A stretch of 64,000 nt of DNA, taken from Pedobacter ginsengisoli (GTDB taxonomy: Bacteria; Bacteroidota; Bacteroidia; Sphingobacteriales; Sphingobacteriaceae). This document shows positions 26,091 to 35,830 of this stretch, one piece after another. Under the pieces are notes generated by a model. The model saw only the letters and a program-made list of their open reading frames with translations, searched no databases and was not told the origin of the DNA. The stretch spans positions 434,001-498,000 of the forward strand of contig NZ_JASSYX010000002.1 of the NCBI RefSeq assembly GCF_030244015.1, given 5' to 3'. The translations under genes and the position numbers were made by a program. How positions within the stretch are numbered: the stretch's first letter is position 1; each line of letters starts with the position of its first letter.

Positions 26091-27953
26091 ATGGAAAACT
26101 ATGCAGAATTAAAGGAAAAAGCTGACCTGATCCGCAAATGGTGTCTGACTGCTACTACAGCTGCAGGATCGGGACATCCTACTTCCTGCTTATCGGCTGC
26201 TGATCTCATGGCGGTACTTTTTGACCGGTATTTCAGGTATGACATCAAAAATCCGCTTAATTTATATAACGACCGCTTCATACTATCTAAGGGGCACGCG
26301 GCACCGCTGCTGTATACGCTATTTGGGATGGCTGATGCTTATCCGCTGGAAGAATTAAATACACTGCGAAAGTTCAATAGCCGTTTTGAAGGACATCCTA
26401 CACCGAAGTTTAGGTATGCAGAGGCGGCTACAGGGTCGCTGGGCCAGGGACTTTCAGTTGGTGCCGGGCTTGCATTGCTGGCCAAAAGAGAGTCTCTTCC
26501 GTATAAGAGTTATGTGCTTATGGGCGATGGTGAACTGGCAGAAGGGCAGATATGGGAAGCTGCCAACTTCGCTACCTGTCACCGTCTGGACAATCTTGTG
26601 GCCATCGCGGATATCAACCGTTTGGCGCAAAGCGGTGAAACTATGTTTGGATGGGATGTAGAGAAATATGAGCAGCGGTTCCGGGCATTTGGTTTTGAAA
26701 CGATTGTGATCAATGGTCATGATCTTAAAGAGGCAGATCTCGCATTTGAACAGGCGTTTTATCATCAGGGCGACCGGCCCCTGGCCATCATTGCGCAGAC
26801 AATTAAAGGGAAGGGGATCTCTTTCCTGGAAGACAAGGAGGGCTGGCATGGGAAAGCCCTGAATGAGGAAGAATTGCAAAAAGCGCTGAAAGAATTAGGC
26901 GAAACCGATGATAGCCTCAGGTTCAATCTAAAGCAACCGGATTTAACCAGGTTACCAGAGCAGGCAGTTGCGGGGCCGGTTACAGGATTTTCCTTTGAAA
27001 AGGACCGGGAATATGCTACACGGGAGGTCTTTGGTCAGGTGATGGCCGAATTGGGACACAAAAATACGGATGTTTACGTACTGGACGCTGATGTGAAAAA
27101 TTCGACCTTTACTGAAGATTTCTTTAAAACGCTTCCTCAGCGCTTTGTAGAATGCTATATCGCCGAGCAAAATATGGTATCCGCGGCAGCGGGCCTGTCC
27201 CGCTTGAAAAAAATCCCTGTGGTGGCTACTTTCGGTTCATTCCTGACCAGGGCTGCTGATCAGATCCGTATGGCAAGAGTGTCGGAAGCGAATATCAAAT
27301 TTGTGGGTTCTCATGTGGGTGTTTCTATCGGTGAGGACGGACCATCGCAAATGGGGCTGGAAGATATTGCGCTATTTGGTACCCTGCCGGATACGGTCAT
27401 TTTTCAGCCGGCAGATGCGCTGTCAACAATGCGGTTGACCGCTCTGATGATCGACCATCAGGGTTTTGTTTATATGCGGACACTGCGCCCTAAAACGCCT
27501 GTACTTTATGATGATCATGAAGAATTTAAAGTGGGCGGTTCAAAATTGCTGAGACAGTCCGAAGATGATCTGCTTACGATCGCTGCTACTGGCATTACTG
27601 TATTTGAAGCGCTGAAGGCGGCTGACAGATTGAATGAAGAAGGGATCAGGGTCCGGGTGCTGGATTGTTATTCGGTTCATCCAATTGACAAGGATACACT
27701 GATTAAATGCATACAGGAAACCAGGCACGCTATCCTGATTACTGTTGAAGATCATTTTGCGCATGGGGGGATGGGTGATTTTGCAATGGCTGCGCTAGCA
27801 GCATCTGACAAAGGGGTATATGTTAAAAAAATGGCGGTAAATCGAATTTCCCAATCTGGAAAAATGGACGAGTTGCTGGAACATGCCGGTATTAATGCCC
27901 AGGCTATTGTCAATGAGGTCCGATCCCTGATACCGGCACCGGCGTTTCATTAA
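26091..27953 (+). CDS. tkt: Transketolase
   Basis: This thiamine-diphosphate enzyme of the non-oxidative pentose phosphate pathway is single-chain (620 aa), close in length to the animal-type enzyme rather than the 660-680 aa E. coli type. Landmarks are AAGSGHPTSCLSAADLM, the TPP/Mg motif GDGELAEGQIWEAANFA, and the catalytic glutamate in CYIAEQNMVSAAAGL in the pyrimidine domain. It is followed after 48 bp by transaldolase, giving a compact sugar-shuffling unit inside a patch of stress genes. Confidence 0.95.
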   Translation: MENYAELKEKADLIRKWCLTATTAAGSGHPTSCLSAADLMAVLFDRYFRYDIKNPLNLYNDRFILSKGHAAPLLYTLFGMADAYPLEELNTLRKFNSRFEGHPTPKFRYAEAATGSLGQGLSVGAGLALLAKRESLPYKSYVLMGDGELAEGQIWEAANFATCHRLDNLVAIADINRLAQSGETMFGWDVEKYEQRFRAFGFETIVINGHDLKEADLAFEQAFYHQGDRPLAIIAQTIKGKGISFLEDKEGWHGKALNEEELQKALKELGETDDSLRFNLKQPDLTRLPEQAVAGPVTGFSFEKDREYATREVFGQVMAELGHKNTDVYVLDADVKNSTFTEDFFKTLPQRFVECYIAEQNMVSAAAGLSRLKKIPVVATFGSFLTRAADQIRMARVSEANIKFVGSHVGVSIGEDGPSQMGLEDIALFGTLPDTVIFQPADALSTMRLTALMIDHQGFVYMRTLRPKTPVLYDDHEEFKVGGSKLLRQSEDDLLTIAATGITVFEALKAADRLNEEGIRVRVLDCYSVHPIDKDTLIKCIQETRHAILITVEDHFAHGGMGDFAMAALAASDKGVYVKKMAVNRISQSGKMDELLEHAGINAQAIVNEVRSLIPAPAFH

Positions 27954-28001
27954 ATATAGAACTGTCCACATTGATTTGACAAAAAAAATAAGAATTGTAT
28001 C

Positions 28002-29105
28002 ATGGAAACTAGCAAAGTAAAACAATTACAGGACTTCGGCCAGAGTATCTGGCTGGATTTTCTAGACCGTCATCTGATCGTTTCCGGTCAGCTAAAAGAA
28101 TATATTGAGAATGACGGCCTGAGGGGGCTGACCTCTAACCCGGCTATTTTTGAGAAGGCCATCAGCGGCAGCGCTGATTACGATGAGCAGATCAGGACAC
28201 TTGCTGCTGCATACCAGGATAACGAGGCGATCTTTTACAACCTGGCTGTAACTGACATTCAAAACGCCGCAGATGTATTCGGCCCCACTTTTGCGAAAGG
28301 GGCGGATGGTTATGTTAGTCTGGAAGTTTCGCCGCGCCTGGCGCATGATACCAACCGTACGATCAAACAGTCAGTGGAGCTTTGGAAAAAGGTGAACCGG
28401 GAAAACGTGATGATCAAGATACCGGCAACGCCAGAGGGCCTGCCGGCCATTCGTAAAACGATTGGCGAAGGGCTGAACATCAACATTACCCTGCTGTTTA
28501 GCCTCGATCGCTACGAGCAGGTCACCGATGCTTATTTGTCGGGACTGGAAGACCGGGTTGCTGCTGGCCAGCCTATTGACCATATTGCATCGGTAGCCAG
28601 CTTTTTCCTGAGCCGTATAGATGTATTGGTTGATCCGGTCCTGGAAACAAAGGGTCATCCGGAAATGAAGGGGGAGGTTGCCATTGCCTGCGCTAAACAA
28701 GCTTATCAGATCTATAAACGTGTTTTCAGCAGTGACCGTTTTAAAAAGCTACAGGTCAATGGCGCTATGCCTCAACGCGTTTTATGGGCAAGTACCGGAA
28801 CTAAAGACCCTTCCTTTCCGGATACCAAATATGTAGAAGCACTGATCGGCCCCGAAACAATCAATACCATCCCTCCGGAAACGCTGGATGCTTACCGGGA
28901 TCATGGACGTCCGGCAAGCCGTCTGGAACATGACCTGGACAGTGCCGGCCAAACTCTGGTACAACTAAAAAAGATCGGCATTGACCTGGCTGAAATTGGT
29001 GCGCAACTGGAAAAAGAAGGTATAGAAAAATTCAACAAGCCTTATGATCAGTTATTGCAGGCGATCGAGGAAAAAAAGAGCAGTATTGCAACTGCCGCCA
29101 GTTAG
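28002..29105 (+). CDS. tal: Transaldolase
   Basis: This 367-aa class I aldolase transfers the dihydroxyacetone unit between pentose-pathway sugars. The Schiff-base lysine lies in NVMIKIPATPEGLPAIR, and the N-terminal FGQSIWLDFLDRHLI plus GLTSNPAIFEKAI mark the longer transaldolase type found in actinobacteria and cyanobacteria. It is 48 bp downstream of transketolase and probably co-transcribed. Another, shorter tal elsewhere in the genome would not be surprising. Confidence 0.95.
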   Translation: METSKVKQLQDFGQSIWLDFLDRHLIVSGQLKEYIENDGLRGLTSNPAIFEKAISGSADYDEQIRTLAAAYQDNEAIFYNLAVTDIQNAADVFGPTFAKGADGYVSLEVSPRLAHDTNRTIKQSVELWKKVNRENVMIKIPATPEGLPAIRKTIGEGLNINITLLFSLDRYEQVTDAYLSGLEDRVAAGQPIDHIASVASFFLSRIDVLVDPVLETKGHPEMKGEVAIACAKQAYQIYKRVFSSDRFKKLQVNGAMPQRVLWASTGTKDPSFPDTKYVEALIGPETINTIPPETLDAYRDHGRPASRLEHDLDSAGQTLVQLKKIGIDLAEIGAQLEKEGIEKFNKPYDQLLQAIEEKKSSIATAAS

Positions 29106-29212
29106 GCTATTTCAATTCCAGCTGCCTTGTAAATCGCAGTAGTTGGCTGTGTCTTTCTGATTGCTTTTTCGTGGCTTTGACGAAGAAATAATTTTACCAA
29201 TCTCCGCCGTAC

Positions 29213-30292
29213 CTATATGTCTTCTTTAAACACTAATAAGGGCAGGTGCGTATGAAAGGCAAGTCTTTTAGCCATACTCCGATGAAAAATGCCTTCAAAA
29301 AAACCATATTGTTTCGGAACAGTAATCACCAGTTCTGCCCGCTGCTGTCCGGCAAACTCCATAATACCAGCTACCGTATCTTCGTGGTCGATGTAATGAT
29401 ATTCCGGTTGCTCATCATCCCAGAGCTGATGGAGGTCGGTCATTTCGTTGATGGTATCCGGATTAAAATGCGCTCCGTCACGATCAACATTTAAGATGAG
29501 CAACCTGGCTTTCAATGCATGAACAAAAGTTTTTATTGCCCTAACCGGGGTTGACGCAGAAACCTGTTTCAGGTCACAGGCAAAAACTACTGTTTTTATC
29601 GGGTGAAATGCTGCCACCGGGGGGATTATCAGCAATGGAGCCAGGCAATCTTTTGCCAGGCTGATGGTATTACTGCCAACCAGAGTCCGTTCCAGACTGC
29701 TTTTTCCGGTAATCCCGGTTATCACGAGGCCAATGTGCTGTTGCTCCACGAGTGTATTAACCGCGGAAAGCAATGTTCTTTCGTCAGTCCGGATCTCTAT
29801 ATTGGTTTGTTCGGGGACCCGCTCTTCCAAATCGTTTTTCAGTTCCGTGATCAGTTGCAGGCTTTCATCAGCAGACTCCGTAAAACCTCCTGAGGCAGGT
29901 GCAAAAGCAGTCGGCGGTACAGCGATTGATACATAAGAATGGTACAATATGATATTTTCAGTATTTAGCTCATGGGCCAATGCAGTCGCGTACCTGGCAG
30001 CATTGGTGGCTGAATCGGAAAAGTCAGTAAGCACGAGCATATTTTTCACTCTATAAATGTCTTCAAGCTGCCGTTCTATCGCATTTTCCAACTCCTGAAA
30101 ATCCTGGTCAGAAAAGTTCCGGGGCCCCCGCTGAACAATATCCCAGGCACCTTCTGCTGATCTGTTTAATAAAATTGGCTCCTTCTCATTGGTGACCATC
30201 TCAACCTTAAACTGCCGGTGATGATCATGCTGAGTAACAATGGCATCCAGATCCAGGCTTCCTGCTCTGAATTTTATAGAAAATGTATCCAT
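29213..30292 (-). CDS. Tandem universal stress protein with an extra N-terminal domain
   Basis: Two UspA folds occupy residues about 83-218 and 225-359. The first keeps the ATP-binding motif G-2X-G-9X-G-S (GITGKSSLERTLVGS); the second lacks it. Residues 1-78 are an additional beta-rich segment that I do not recognise. The Usp part is closely similar to the protein at 32351, including NPDTINEMTDLHQLWD. A good AAAGGA ribosome site precedes the ATG. It converges on transaldolase. Confidence 0.88.
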   Translation of the reverse strand: MDTFSIKFRAGSLDLDAIVTQHDHHRQFKVEMVTNEKEPILLNRSAEGAWDIVQRGPRNFSDQDFQELENAIERQLEDIYRVKNMLVLTDFSDSATNAARYATALAHELNTENIILYHSYVSIAVPPTAFAPASGGFTESADESLQLITELKNDLEERVPEQTNIEIRTDERTLLSAVNTLVEQQHIGLVITGITGKSSLERTLVGSNTISLAKDCLAPLLIIPPVAAFHPIKTVVFACDLKQVSASTPVRAIKTFVHALKARLLILNVDRDGAHFNPDTINEMTDLHQLWDDEQPEYHYIDHEDTVAGIMEFAGQQRAELVITVPKQYGFFEGIFHRSMAKRLAFHTHLPLLVFKEDI

Positions 30293-30566
30293 GATATTTT
30301 CCTTTACTAATCTTACGGATGAATTCCGCGGAGCATAACCAGATGCAAAAACAATGTGTTAAGATAACAATCGGGACAAAGATTGGTTCAAAATCTTTCA
30401 AACAAAGCCTGTCAGACCGTTACACTGGCTTCATCCGGAATGCATGACGAAATCAAGTGGTTAAATTTTGCAGAAATATTCATTTATTCTTATATTTATT
30501 TTAAATCCGTCAAAAAGGTATAGCTTCGTTTTAAGTTTCTTTTTTTTGGGTCATAAGCAGTTGATC

Positions 30567-30926
30567 ATGGAGACTATAATTGTGCAGGATACTGATGAAG
30601 CCGTATTAGACGTTCTGACCCTTGCTTTACAAATGGAAGGTTTTGAAGTATTCTCCCTTACAGATATCAATGGAAATTTTTTAGATGTTATTGATGAGGT
30701 CAGACCTCATGTTGTCATGCTGGATTATAAATTGCACGGGGATGCCTGTATTGAAGTCTGCCATCAGATCAAAGGGAAATACCCCCATTTGCCGGTACTG
30801 GCATTAAGCTGCAACAGCAATATCAACCAGGAATACCGGATCAATGGGTTTGATGGTTACATCGAAAAACCCTTTGATCTGAGTCTGCTTTATAAAATTC
30901 TGAGAAAATACATTCCAAAACATTAA
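30567..30926 (+). CDS. Stand-alone response regulator receiver protein
   Basis: The 119-aa protein is a single receiver domain: acidic residues Asp8/Asp10, phosphorylation site Asp53 (VVMLDYKLHGD), switch Ser81 and Lys101 (IEKPFD). It has no output domain. The start METIIVQD is chosen because the 33 codons upstream are not receiver-like. The cognate kinase is not in the window. It sits between two Usp genes, so a role in a stress phosphorelay is possible but unproven. Confidence 0.9.
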   Translation: METIIVQDTDEAVLDVLTLALQMEGFEVFSLTDINGNFLDVIDEVRPHVVMLDYKLHGDACIEVCHQIKGKYPHLPVLALSCNSNINQEYRINGFDGYIEKPFDLSLLYKILRKYIPKH

Positions 30927-30959
30927 AACAGGTACCCGTTTCACTAGATAGCGCTGCAT

Positions 30960-32120
30960 CTATAGTTTTTTCTCAAATTCATATGCTTTCAGGTGATCTG
31001 ACAGATAACAGCTAACCCAGGCTTCGAGTTTGTCCTCGTTCTCGTAAAGGGCTATGCCAACGGGCTTTCCGCTGCAGCGGAAAGAATAGATCCTGGTAAA
31101 ACCCTTTCTGTTGATTTTAAAAACATCTACCCTGTTTCCGGCGTAACAGGCAGCAAAGAGAAACCGCTGATCTTTTGAAAGTGCAATGGTTCTTGGTTGC
31201 TGATGTGTATTCACTTTAAATAATGATTTCCCTGTGCTTGCTTTAAAGCAACCGATTTGAGCGATCGTGTTAAAAGAAATGAGCAGATTTCCGTTGCTGT
31301 CGAGCAGCAGGTGGCGTGGATTGGTGAGAACAGGGAGGTTCTTTTCGATTTTCCAGTTTTTATTATTGATCACAGCGACTTTATTCCCGCCCATAATCGC
31401 CACGTATGTCTTCTCATTTTTGTCATCTACGGCGATTCCTCTCGGGATTTCGGGTAAATTTATAGTCGCTATTTTTTTCCCGTACGGCGCTAGTGTGTCA
31501 TTCAGCTTTAAAATGCTTACTGATTTTGAACCCCAGTTGCTTACTGCCAGAAATTTGCTGTCTTCAGTCCTGGCAATAACTTTGGGTATTTCTCCTGTCC
31601 TGATCAGGGGAAGGTACACTGTATCCCGTTTCTGCCTTTCAAAATCAGTAATATAAGCAACTTTGCCAGGTAAAACAGATAGTGATTTCCGCTGAGGTAA
31701 AGTATCCATTGCTATCGGGACTATGCCGCCGGCATTGTGCAATGAGACCCATAAGATCTTATCCTGATGACTGAAACAAGCTTCAACAGGTTTTTCTGCA
31801 AAAGAAGGAATGCCTCGGTTCAGGGAGTAATCCCATCCCCTGGCTTTGGTGGGTTTAAAATTAATTTCCCTGAGAAGTTTTTTGCTTTTCTGGTCAAATT
31901 CATAAATGCACATCCCTTCAAGGCTGAGCGCGTACAGTTTCGTTCCGCAGGAATTAAATAATACAGATTTTACACCCATGGATACGGGAAGATCCTGTGA
32001 TTCTTTGAAAATCAATGAATATGCTCCCGACTGCAGGAAGGCGTCCTGAGATAGTGGTTTTAGAAAGGAACTGAATCCCAGGAAACAAACAATATACGCC
32101 AAATTCAAAAAGTTCTTCAT
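30960..32120 (-). CDS. Secreted YncE-like beta-propeller protein
   Basis: After a signal peptide (NLAYIVCFLGFSSFL), the 386-aa protein consists of WD/YVTN-type propeller repeats, for example DSKFLAVSNWGSKSVSIL, DKNEKTYVAIMGGNKVAVIN and DQRFLFAACYAGNRVDVFKI. Such proteins are periplasmic or surface binding modules, and some bind DNA or quinone cofactors. The ATG at 32120 is preferred because it begins the signal peptide. No enzyme motif is visible. Confidence 0.85.
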   Translation of the reverse strand: MKNFLNLAYIVCFLGFSSFLKPLSQDAFLQSGAYSLIFKESQDLPVSMGVKSVLFNSCGTKLYALSLEGMCIYEFDQKSKKLLREINFKPTKARGWDYSLNRGIPSFAEKPVEACFSHQDKILWVSLHNAGGIVPIAMDTLPQRKSLSVLPGKVAYITDFERQKRDTVYLPLIRTGEIPKVIARTEDSKFLAVSNWGSKSVSILKLNDTLAPYGKKIATINLPEIPRGIAVDDKNEKTYVAIMGGNKVAVINNKNWKIEKNLPVLTNPRHLLLDSNGNLLISFNTIAQIGCFKASTGKSLFKVNTHQQPRTIALSKDQRFLFAACYAGNRVDVFKINRKGFTRIYSFRCSGKPVGIALYENEDKLEAWVSCYLSDHLKAYEFEKKL

Positions 32121-32350
32121 CTGAAGTATGTTAACGCATAAACATGGCCGTTTCTTCGTCTCTTTCAGGGATATGCCTCCCCTTGAAAACAGAATAAACA
32201 AATAATTACTGACTTTGTTTAACTTTCTCTTTTCATGTAAGCGGCTTCTTTTTATAAAACCGGAACAATTTCGAAGTACATCTGTTATCTCTCTATCTGG
32301 TTGTGCATTTTATTAAGAGGGCCTGAAAGCCTCTGGAAAGGAGATAGGGA

Positions 32351-33205
32351 ATGGATACATTATATAGCGTAAGGCGTATGCTGGTGCTGACCGATTTTTC
32401 AGTTCCTGCATGGAATGCTGCCCTTTATGCGGCCGGATTAACCCGGCAGCTAAAAGCAACAGACTTTATGCTGTACCATTCCGATGAGTGGATTTTGATG
32501 CCCCCGATGGCAACCACTCCGGCTGGAACAGGGTTTGTAGAATCGCCTGAGCAAAGCCCGGAGAGGATTTCAGAACTGAAAAACGAGCTGGAAAAATATA
32601 TGGACCCGGAAATCAGGATAGAAGTCCGCACTGATGAAAGAACTCTGGTTACTGCAGTGAACACGCTCGTCGGGCAGCAGCATATTGGACTGGTTGTTGC
32701 CGGCGTGACAGGCAAGAGCAAGCTGGAGCGGGTCCTGATTGGCAGTAATGCCCTGGATCTGGCCAGGAACTGTGTGGCACCCTTGCTGATTGTACCTTTC
32801 GGAGCGTTTTTTAAAAGCATTAAAAAAATAGTTTTTGCCTGCGATTTGAAGCAGGTCTCTCAAACAACTCCGTTCTATGCGATTAAAGCTTTTGTAAAGG
32901 CTTTAGATGCAAATTTGCTCATCTTAAATGTCGACCGTGACGGAGCGCATTTTGATCCGGATACCATTAACGAAATGACTGACCTGCACCAGTTATGGGA
33001 TGCCCAGCATCCTGAGTACCACTATACGGATCATAAGGACACGGCAATTGGGATCATGGAATTTGCGAAAAAAAATAAGGCTGATCTGGTGATTACGGTG
33101 CCCAAAATATATGGGTTTTTTGAAAGCCTGTTTCACAGGGGTGTAACGGAGCAATTGGCCTTCCATACTGATCTGCCCTTATTGTTGTTCAGGGAAAACA
33201 TATAA
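32351..33205 (+). CDS. Tandem universal stress protein
   Basis: Two UspA domains fill the 284 aa. The first has the intact ATP-binding motif GVTGKSKLERVLIGS; the second does not. It is a paralogue of the Usp part of the protein at 29213 but begins directly at the first Usp domain (MLVLTDFSVPAW). The ribosome site AAAGGAGA is unusually good for this phylum, and a short AGAGG/CCTCT hairpin lies just upstream of it, which may tune translation. It converges on the YugP-type gene. Confidence 0.92.
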   Translation: MDTLYSVRRMLVLTDFSVPAWNAALYAAGLTRQLKATDFMLYHSDEWILMPPMATTPAGTGFVESPEQSPERISELKNELEKYMDPEIRIEVRTDERTLVTAVNTLVGQQHIGLVVAGVTGKSKLERVLIGSNALDLARNCVAPLLIVPFGAFFKSIKKIVFACDLKQVSQTTPFYAIKAFVKALDANLLILNVDRDGAHFDPDTINEMTDLHQLWDAQHPEYHYTDHKDTAIGIMEFAKKNKADLVITVPKIYGFFESLFHRGVTEQLAFHTDLPLLLFRENI

Positions 33206-33214
33206 GAGGAATTA

Positions 33215-33913
33215 TCAGTTCCGGTCCCTGCTATTTACAAATAAGAGAATGTAATAAAGTAAAGTCGCAACTGAACTGATGGCTGCGACCACATAAGTGC
33301 GTGCAGCCCATTTGAGCGCATCTGCTGCTTTATCATATTCGGCGGCAGTTGTCATATGATTACTTTCCAGCCATTTTAAGGCACGGTTACTCGCGTCATA
33401 TTCTACAGGAAGTGTAATAATAGTGAAAAGTGTTGTGATGGCGAACAGTACGATGCCAACAAGTAAAACAGTAGGGTTTGCGCTTCCGACTAAAAAACCA
33501 AGGCCGGCTAATATTACCCACTGAGAAAGTTGGGAGCTTATATTCACCAACGGAACAATGGCGCTGCGGAATTGCAGCATGCTGTATGCCCGGGCATGTT
33601 GTACAGCATGCCCGCATTCATGTGCCGCCACTGCTGCAGCTGATACGCTTCTTCCCAGAAAAACATCGGAACTTAAATTCACAGTTTTATCCTGAGGATT
33701 ATAGTGATCGCTTAAGTGTCCTTCCACGGAAATGACACGCACATCATAAATCCCGTTATCTGAAAGCATTTTTTCAGCGATCTCCCTGCCGCTGAGTCCA
33801 TTGGAGAGGCCGATCTCACTATATTCCTTAAATTTGCTTTTCAGTCTGTTGCTTACAATAAGGCCAATAACAAACATAATACCTGCTATCAGGTAGTAAC
33901 CCATTAAACCCAT
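33215..33913 (-). CDS. YugP family membrane zinc metallopeptidase
   Basis: The 232-aa protein has an N-terminal membrane segment (YYLIAGIMFVIGLIV), the zinc-binding HEXXH in AAVAAHECGHAVQHA near residue 98, and further hydrophobic segments that form the rest of the integral-membrane protease. YugP-type peptidases have no established substrate. The start is ATG 33913 or the in-frame ATG three codons later. Confidence 0.92.
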   Translation of the reverse strand: MGLMGYYLIAGIMFVIGLIVSNRLKSKFKEYSEIGLSNGLSGREIAEKMLSDNGIYDVRVISVEGHLSDHYNPQDKTVNLSSDVFLGRSVSAAAVAAHECGHAVQHARAYSMLQFRSAIVPLVNISSQLSQWVILAGLGFLVGSANPTVLLVGIVLFAITTLFTIITLPVEYDASNRALKWLESNHMTTAAEYDKAADALKWAARTYVVAAISSVATLLYYILLFVNSRDRN

Positions 33914-34048
33914 TTTTCTCTGTCTATAACTGTTAAATTAAATCAATAACAACTGACAGGTAAAATTAGTTCTGAACGTGACCAAATCGATGTCATAAAA
34001 TAAAAAAATAAACAACCCGAAGCAGGATTGGTTTAAAAAGAAAGGTGA

Positions 34049-34070
34049 AGGACTGTCTGTAAAGTCCTAG
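34049..34070 (-). terminator. Weak terminator-like hairpin
   Basis: AGGACT and AGTCCT pair across an 8-nt loop, and on the minus strand are followed by a T-rich stretch (CTTTCTTTTT). It is placed to end transcription of the MidA remnant. The stem is short. Confidence 0.4.
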
Positions 34071-34076
34071 CCTAAA

Positions 34077-34364
34077 TCAGAGGGATAGCATGCGAGCCCG
34101 GATAACTTTGTATTTGTTTCCCATATCCATCAGTAGTGTATTGCTTATAGTTGCTGCTTTTTGAGCCGCCTTGACGATGTCGGATTCGCCTTCCAGGCTT
34201 TTTATCAGATGTTCCCGGAATCCCAGGGAAATTAAAAAATAGCCCTGACTGGTAAAACCAGTTTCCCTTAAATCACTTTTTGCTCCCCAATGGCTCAGTG
34301 CAGAAAAATTCACATGAGAGGTGATATCTTGTGCGCCAATACGCTCGTAAAACGAATCGTTCAC
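34077..34364 (-). pseudogene. C-terminal remnant of a MidA-type SAM-dependent methyltransferase
   Basis: The 95 residues match the last part of MidA/NDUFAF7-like methyltransferases (COG1565): IGAQDITSHVNFSAL, FTSQGYFLISLGF and LLMDMGNKYKVI. Full-length members have roughly 370-420 residues, including the SAM-binding domain, which is missing here. The frame continues upstream without a start ATG (a few family-like residues, then a stop at 34401-34403). No upstream segment resembles the rest of the gene, so a 5' deletion is likely. A GTG at 34364 could only make a fragment. Confidence 0.72.
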
Positions 34365-34528
34365 TGAATGTTTCCAGATTAATCGGGGGATTTTTTTGTT
34401 TTATCGTTATTTTGTTGGGTTTAATGAATCATTAATGTTTTGTTAAGCATTTACACGGTACTTTATAACTGAGGTAAACCAGATGCGGTTTGCTGTATGA
34501 AGAAATTCTGCTAAAACCCAAATTAATT

Positions 34529-35812
34529 ATGAAATCAATTCCAAAATTCTTAAGCTATTCGGCGCTGGTATGCATCTGCATGCCGTTTTACGGCGCCGCT
34601 CAATCCAAACACAGCAAGCAGACCGAATATCCGTCTTACAAAGGCCTGGTCATGGCGGGCTACCAGGGCTGGTTCAGGGCCGAAGGCGATGGAACCAAGT
34701 CCAAGCGCTGGGCATACGGTACTGAAAATCGTAACGGAATAGACATGTGGCCCGACGTCAGGGAATATGAAAAGACCTACAATACGCCTTACAAACTCAA
34801 TAATGGCGAAACTGCGAAATTCTTCAGCTCGCACGACAAGAGCACGGTAGATCTTCATTTCAAATGGATGAAGGAGTACGGCCTTGACGGTGTGTTTATG
34901 CAGAGGTTTTTTGGCAATGCAAAAAACAGGGACATGGAATCAGTAACTGTGCTAAAAAATGCATTTGAAGCGGCTTCAAAGAATGTAAGGGCAATCGGGG
35001 TCATGTATGACCTTTCCGGACTGGGCGCTTCAAATGAGGACTGTTCTGCGCTGATCGCCGACTGGAAATACTTGGTCGATGAGCTTAAAGTAACCAATCA
35101 GACCGGTAAAAAAACCTATATTCACCACAATGGCAAGCCCCTGGTAACTATATGGGGAATCGGATTTCCTGACAGGCCTTACAATATGCGCAATATCGGA
35201 TTGGATAAATTCATAGATTTTCTTAAAAATGATCCTGTTTATGGCAATTGCTCGGTTATGCTGGGTGTCCCTATGGCCTGGCGTACGCTCAATGCTGATT
35301 GCGTAAATGATCCCTACCTGCATGAGCTGATCAAAAAAAGCGATATAGTGCTGCCATGGTCGGTACAGCGTTATTCGCCGCTGCTCCATAATGACATGGA
35401 CAGACTGAGGGACAATACTATAGCGGATATCAAATGGTGCCGCGACAATAAGGTCGACTACGTACCTTGCATTTATCCTGGTTTTAGCTGGCACAACCTG
35501 AGCAAATACGAGTTTCCTGATGACGTGAAACCGGTGGGCTCCATTCCGAGACAAGGAGGCCGCTTTTACTGGCAGCAAATCGCTACTGTCATCAATGTAG
35601 GTGCGTCGATGCTGTATGTGGCGATGTTTGATGAGGTAAATGAAGCTACTGCCATATTCAAGGTTACGGACAATCCGCCTGTAAGTAAAGTGACTTCTTT
35701 TGTAAATAATGATGGAAAGCCCTCAGACCACTATTTGTGGCTGACGGGAGAAGCAGCCAAAATGCTGCGCAATGAAAAGTCCCTGAGCATAAAAATGCCG
35801 GAGCGTAAATAA
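34529..35812 (+). CDS. GH71/99-like secreted glycoside hydrolase
   Basis: A signal peptide (ALVCICMPFYGAAQS) precedes a TIM-barrel-type domain: YKGLVMAGYQGWFRAEGDG near the start, YGLDGVFMQRFFGNA, and MLYVAMFDEVNEATAIF near the C-terminus with acidic residues. This is the pattern of the GH71/GH99-like group found in Bacteroidota glycan clusters; likely substrates are alpha-mannosides or alpha-glucans. The start MKSIPKF (34529) begins the signal peptide. GH92 follows after 18 bp, supporting a mannose-containing substrate. Confidence 0.82.
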   Translation: MKSIPKFLSYSALVCICMPFYGAAQSKHSKQTEYPSYKGLVMAGYQGWFRAEGDGTKSKRWAYGTENRNGIDMWPDVREYEKTYNTPYKLNNGETAKFFSSHDKSTVDLHFKWMKEYGLDGVFMQRFFGNAKNRDMESVTVLKNAFEAASKNVRAIGVMYDLSGLGASNEDCSALIADWKYLVDELKVTNQTGKKTYIHHNGKPLVTIWGIGFPDRPYNMRNIGLDKFIDFLKNDPVYGNCSVMLGVPMAWRTLNADCVNDPYLHELIKKSDIVLPWSVQRYSPLLHNDMDRLRDNTIADIKWCRDNKVDYVPCIYPGFSWHNLSKYEFPDDVKPVGSIPRQGGRFYWQQIATVINVGASMLYVAMFDEVNEATAIFKVTDNPPVSKVTSFVNNDGKPSDHYLWLTGEAAKMLRNEKSLSIKMPERK

Positions 35813-35830
35813 AATTATTACTTTTATGAT

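Noticed and set aside
30360..30420. tRNA-like GGTTCAAAATC segment
   Set aside because: No acceptor stem, anticodon arm or D-arm can be formed around it.
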